Positions 63,154-64,000 of a stretch of DNA of 64,000 nucleotides are shown piece by piece. Source of the stretch: Janthinobacterium sp. ROICE36 (lineage in GTDB: Bacteria; Pseudomonadota; Gammaproteobacteria; Burkholderiales; Burkholderiaceae_D); the NCBI RefSeq assembly GCF_002869965.1, contig NZ_PEBS01000013.1:1-64000 (forward strand), in the 5' to 3' direction. Position numbers and translations under genes: made by a program. The notes beneath the pieces are model-generated. The model saw nothing but the letters and a program-made list of their open reading frames with translations. It was not told the DNA's origin and made no database searches. Position 1 is the first letter of the stretch. Each line of letters begins with the position of its first letter.

Positions 63154-64000
63154 TCAAACCCCAATTTCTTCTCGACTGGTGGAAGTAATTTTGGCATTAA
63201 TACTTTTAGAATTTTTAACATTAGATTTGACTACTCTTTTTAGCGATATATTTTTATTATTTCCCTCTATACTTCTTGAATCAATTTCAGAAGAAAGTCT
63301 GCCTCTAATAACTTCGCAATAATCAGGATTGAGTTCAAATCCAACATAATCTCTACCACAACGTTTAGCCGCAACTGCAGTGGTGCCACTTCCCATGAAC
63401 AAATCCATTACAATACCCCCGGGAGGACAAGAGGCCTTTACCATACGTTCAATTATCTCAAGTGGTTTTTGAGTAGGATGATCCGCTCGTTCAGGATGCT
63501 CTCGATGCAACCTAGATACACTCCACAAATCTTTCGGGTTGTAACCAAGTTCAAGCCACTTGGCACCAACAAAGATTGATCGCGTTCTTAATTTTTTTGT
63601 TTCAGCATCATAAGGAATTCGAATCGAATCCAGATCAAAATAGTAATCTTTTCTTTTTACAAAAAAACCAACCGTATCGTGAACCGAAGTATAACTCCGC
63701 ACACTTCCTCCCATCGAAGGAACCCGCCTATCCCAAATGATCTCATTCATCATAATCATTCTCTTTTTCAACATGACAAAAATTTCCGGAGAAAATTTCC
63801 ACGTTAAAAAAATATACAAACTACCATTTGGCTTTAACTTAGGCAATGCAGCGTCAATCCACCGCTCAGTCCATATTAAATAGTCTTCAACGGTTTGCTG
63901 ATCAGAATTATTTCCATAATCCTTTCCCAAATTATAAGGAGGATCACTTAGAATAAGATCAATAGACCCATCAGGAATTCGACATAAACCTTCCAATGCA
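63154..64000 (-). CDS. Site-specific DNA methyltransferase, beta-class N6-adenine type (5' end outside window)
   Basis: The reading frame is open to the window edge, so the first residues are missing; about 281 are visible. Motif [17 protein letters not shown] comes before motif I ([20 protein letters not shown]), the order of beta-class N6-adenine or N4-cytosine methyltransferases, and [22 protein letters not shown] is typical of this group. The C-terminal 60 residues are Lys/Asn/Ser-rich. The gene is conspicuously AT-rich and uses AT-rich codons, unlike its GC-rich neighbours, so it was horizontally acquired. A restriction enzyme partner may lie beyond the window. Recognition sequence unknown. 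Confidence 0.9.
   Translation of the reverse strand, partial: ALEGLCRIPDGSIDLILSDPPYNLGKDYGNNSDQQTVEDYLIWTERWIDAALPKLKPNGSLYIFLTWKFSPEIFVMLKKRMIMMNEIIWDRRVPSMGGSVRSYTSVHDTVGFFVKRKDYYFDLDSIRIPYDAETKKLRTRSIFVGAKWLELGYNPKDLWSVSRLHREHPERADHPTQKPLEIIERMVKASCPPGGIVMDLFMGSGTTAVAAKRCGRDYVGFELNPDYCEVIRGRLSSEIDSRSIEGNNKNISLKRVVKSNVKNSKSINAKITSTSREEIGV

Noticed and set aside
1..64000. CRISPR array, rRNA operon, prophage or integrase
   Set aside because: No regularly spaced repeats, rRNA motifs or phage structural genes are visible. The tRNA genes are not in an rRNA spacer.

Overview
The window looks like chromosomal DNA of a high-GC betaproteobacterium of the Burkholderiales, most likely family Oxalobacteraceae (Janthinobacterium, Duganella or Massilia-like). 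The reasons are the run hisC-hisB-hisH-hisA-hisF-hisI-hisE-HIT-tatA-tatB-tatC, the DUF3597, AtaL-like, DUF6404 and DUF4404 genes, a large TonB-dependent receptor, and GGGGTCTGACCCC palindromes that I associate with this family. Genus and species cannot be fixed from the sequence alone.

Layout. 1-310 holds the 5' part of an ISAs1-type insertion sequence. 392-8767 carries a one-domain asparaginase, a TonB-dependent receptor, rdgC, an SOS-controlled dinB and a secreted oligopeptidase B-like peptidase. 8780-9547 is a tandem duplication of a tRNA-Val/tRNA-Asp unit, each copy with its own promoter and terminator. 9658-14767 has a two-gene ABC transporter, a CzcE-like protein, ahpC-ahpF and a DUF3597 gene. 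14819-15133 is a relic of an NMT1/THI5-type domain. 15234-21206 is a complete ribose operon on the minus strand (rbsB-rbsA-rbsC-rbsR-rbsK-rbsD) behind a perfect LacI-type operator. 21415-26432 carries an EamA exporter with two operator-like palindromes and then a four-gene operon of zinc-ribbon membrane proteins plus a glycine-zipper lipoprotein. 26706-36135 has a YgiQ radical SAM protein, two small conserved proteins, two tandem M3 peptidases, DUF6404, slyX and a toxin-antitoxin pair. 36143-44649 has rep, an AtaL-like gene, an HD-GYP protein with a degenerate HD motif, a dihydrolipoamide-dehydrogenase-like enzyme, a LysR regulator and priA.

44650-45492, between priA and hemE, is a gene-free AT-rich stretch with about nine DnaA-box-like 9-mers. 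It is either a replication origin candidate or a DnaA-binding reservoir, and it is the most interesting non-coding feature here. 45493-56145 has hemE, an S9 peptidase translationally coupled to a very long SNF2-family ATPase, a PH-like membrane protein, a DUF885 peptidase-like protein and a repeat-built coiled-coil membrane protein. 56231-63130 is the tat and his operon. It is abutted by an AT-rich, clearly foreign DNA methyltransferase gene (63154 to the window end) where hisD is usually found.

Functional themes are oxidative and DNA damage handling (AhpCF, DinB with a LexA box, RdgC, Rep, PriA), carbon uptake (ribose), secretion (Tat), peptide turnover (two S9, two M3, one DUF885) and histidine and haem synthesis. 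Starts were moved inward from the longest open frame wherever a Shine-Dalgarno sequence, a family start or an operator decided it. This gives TTG starts for dinB and the first S9 peptidase and GTG starts for the HD-GYP, HIT and lipoprotein genes.
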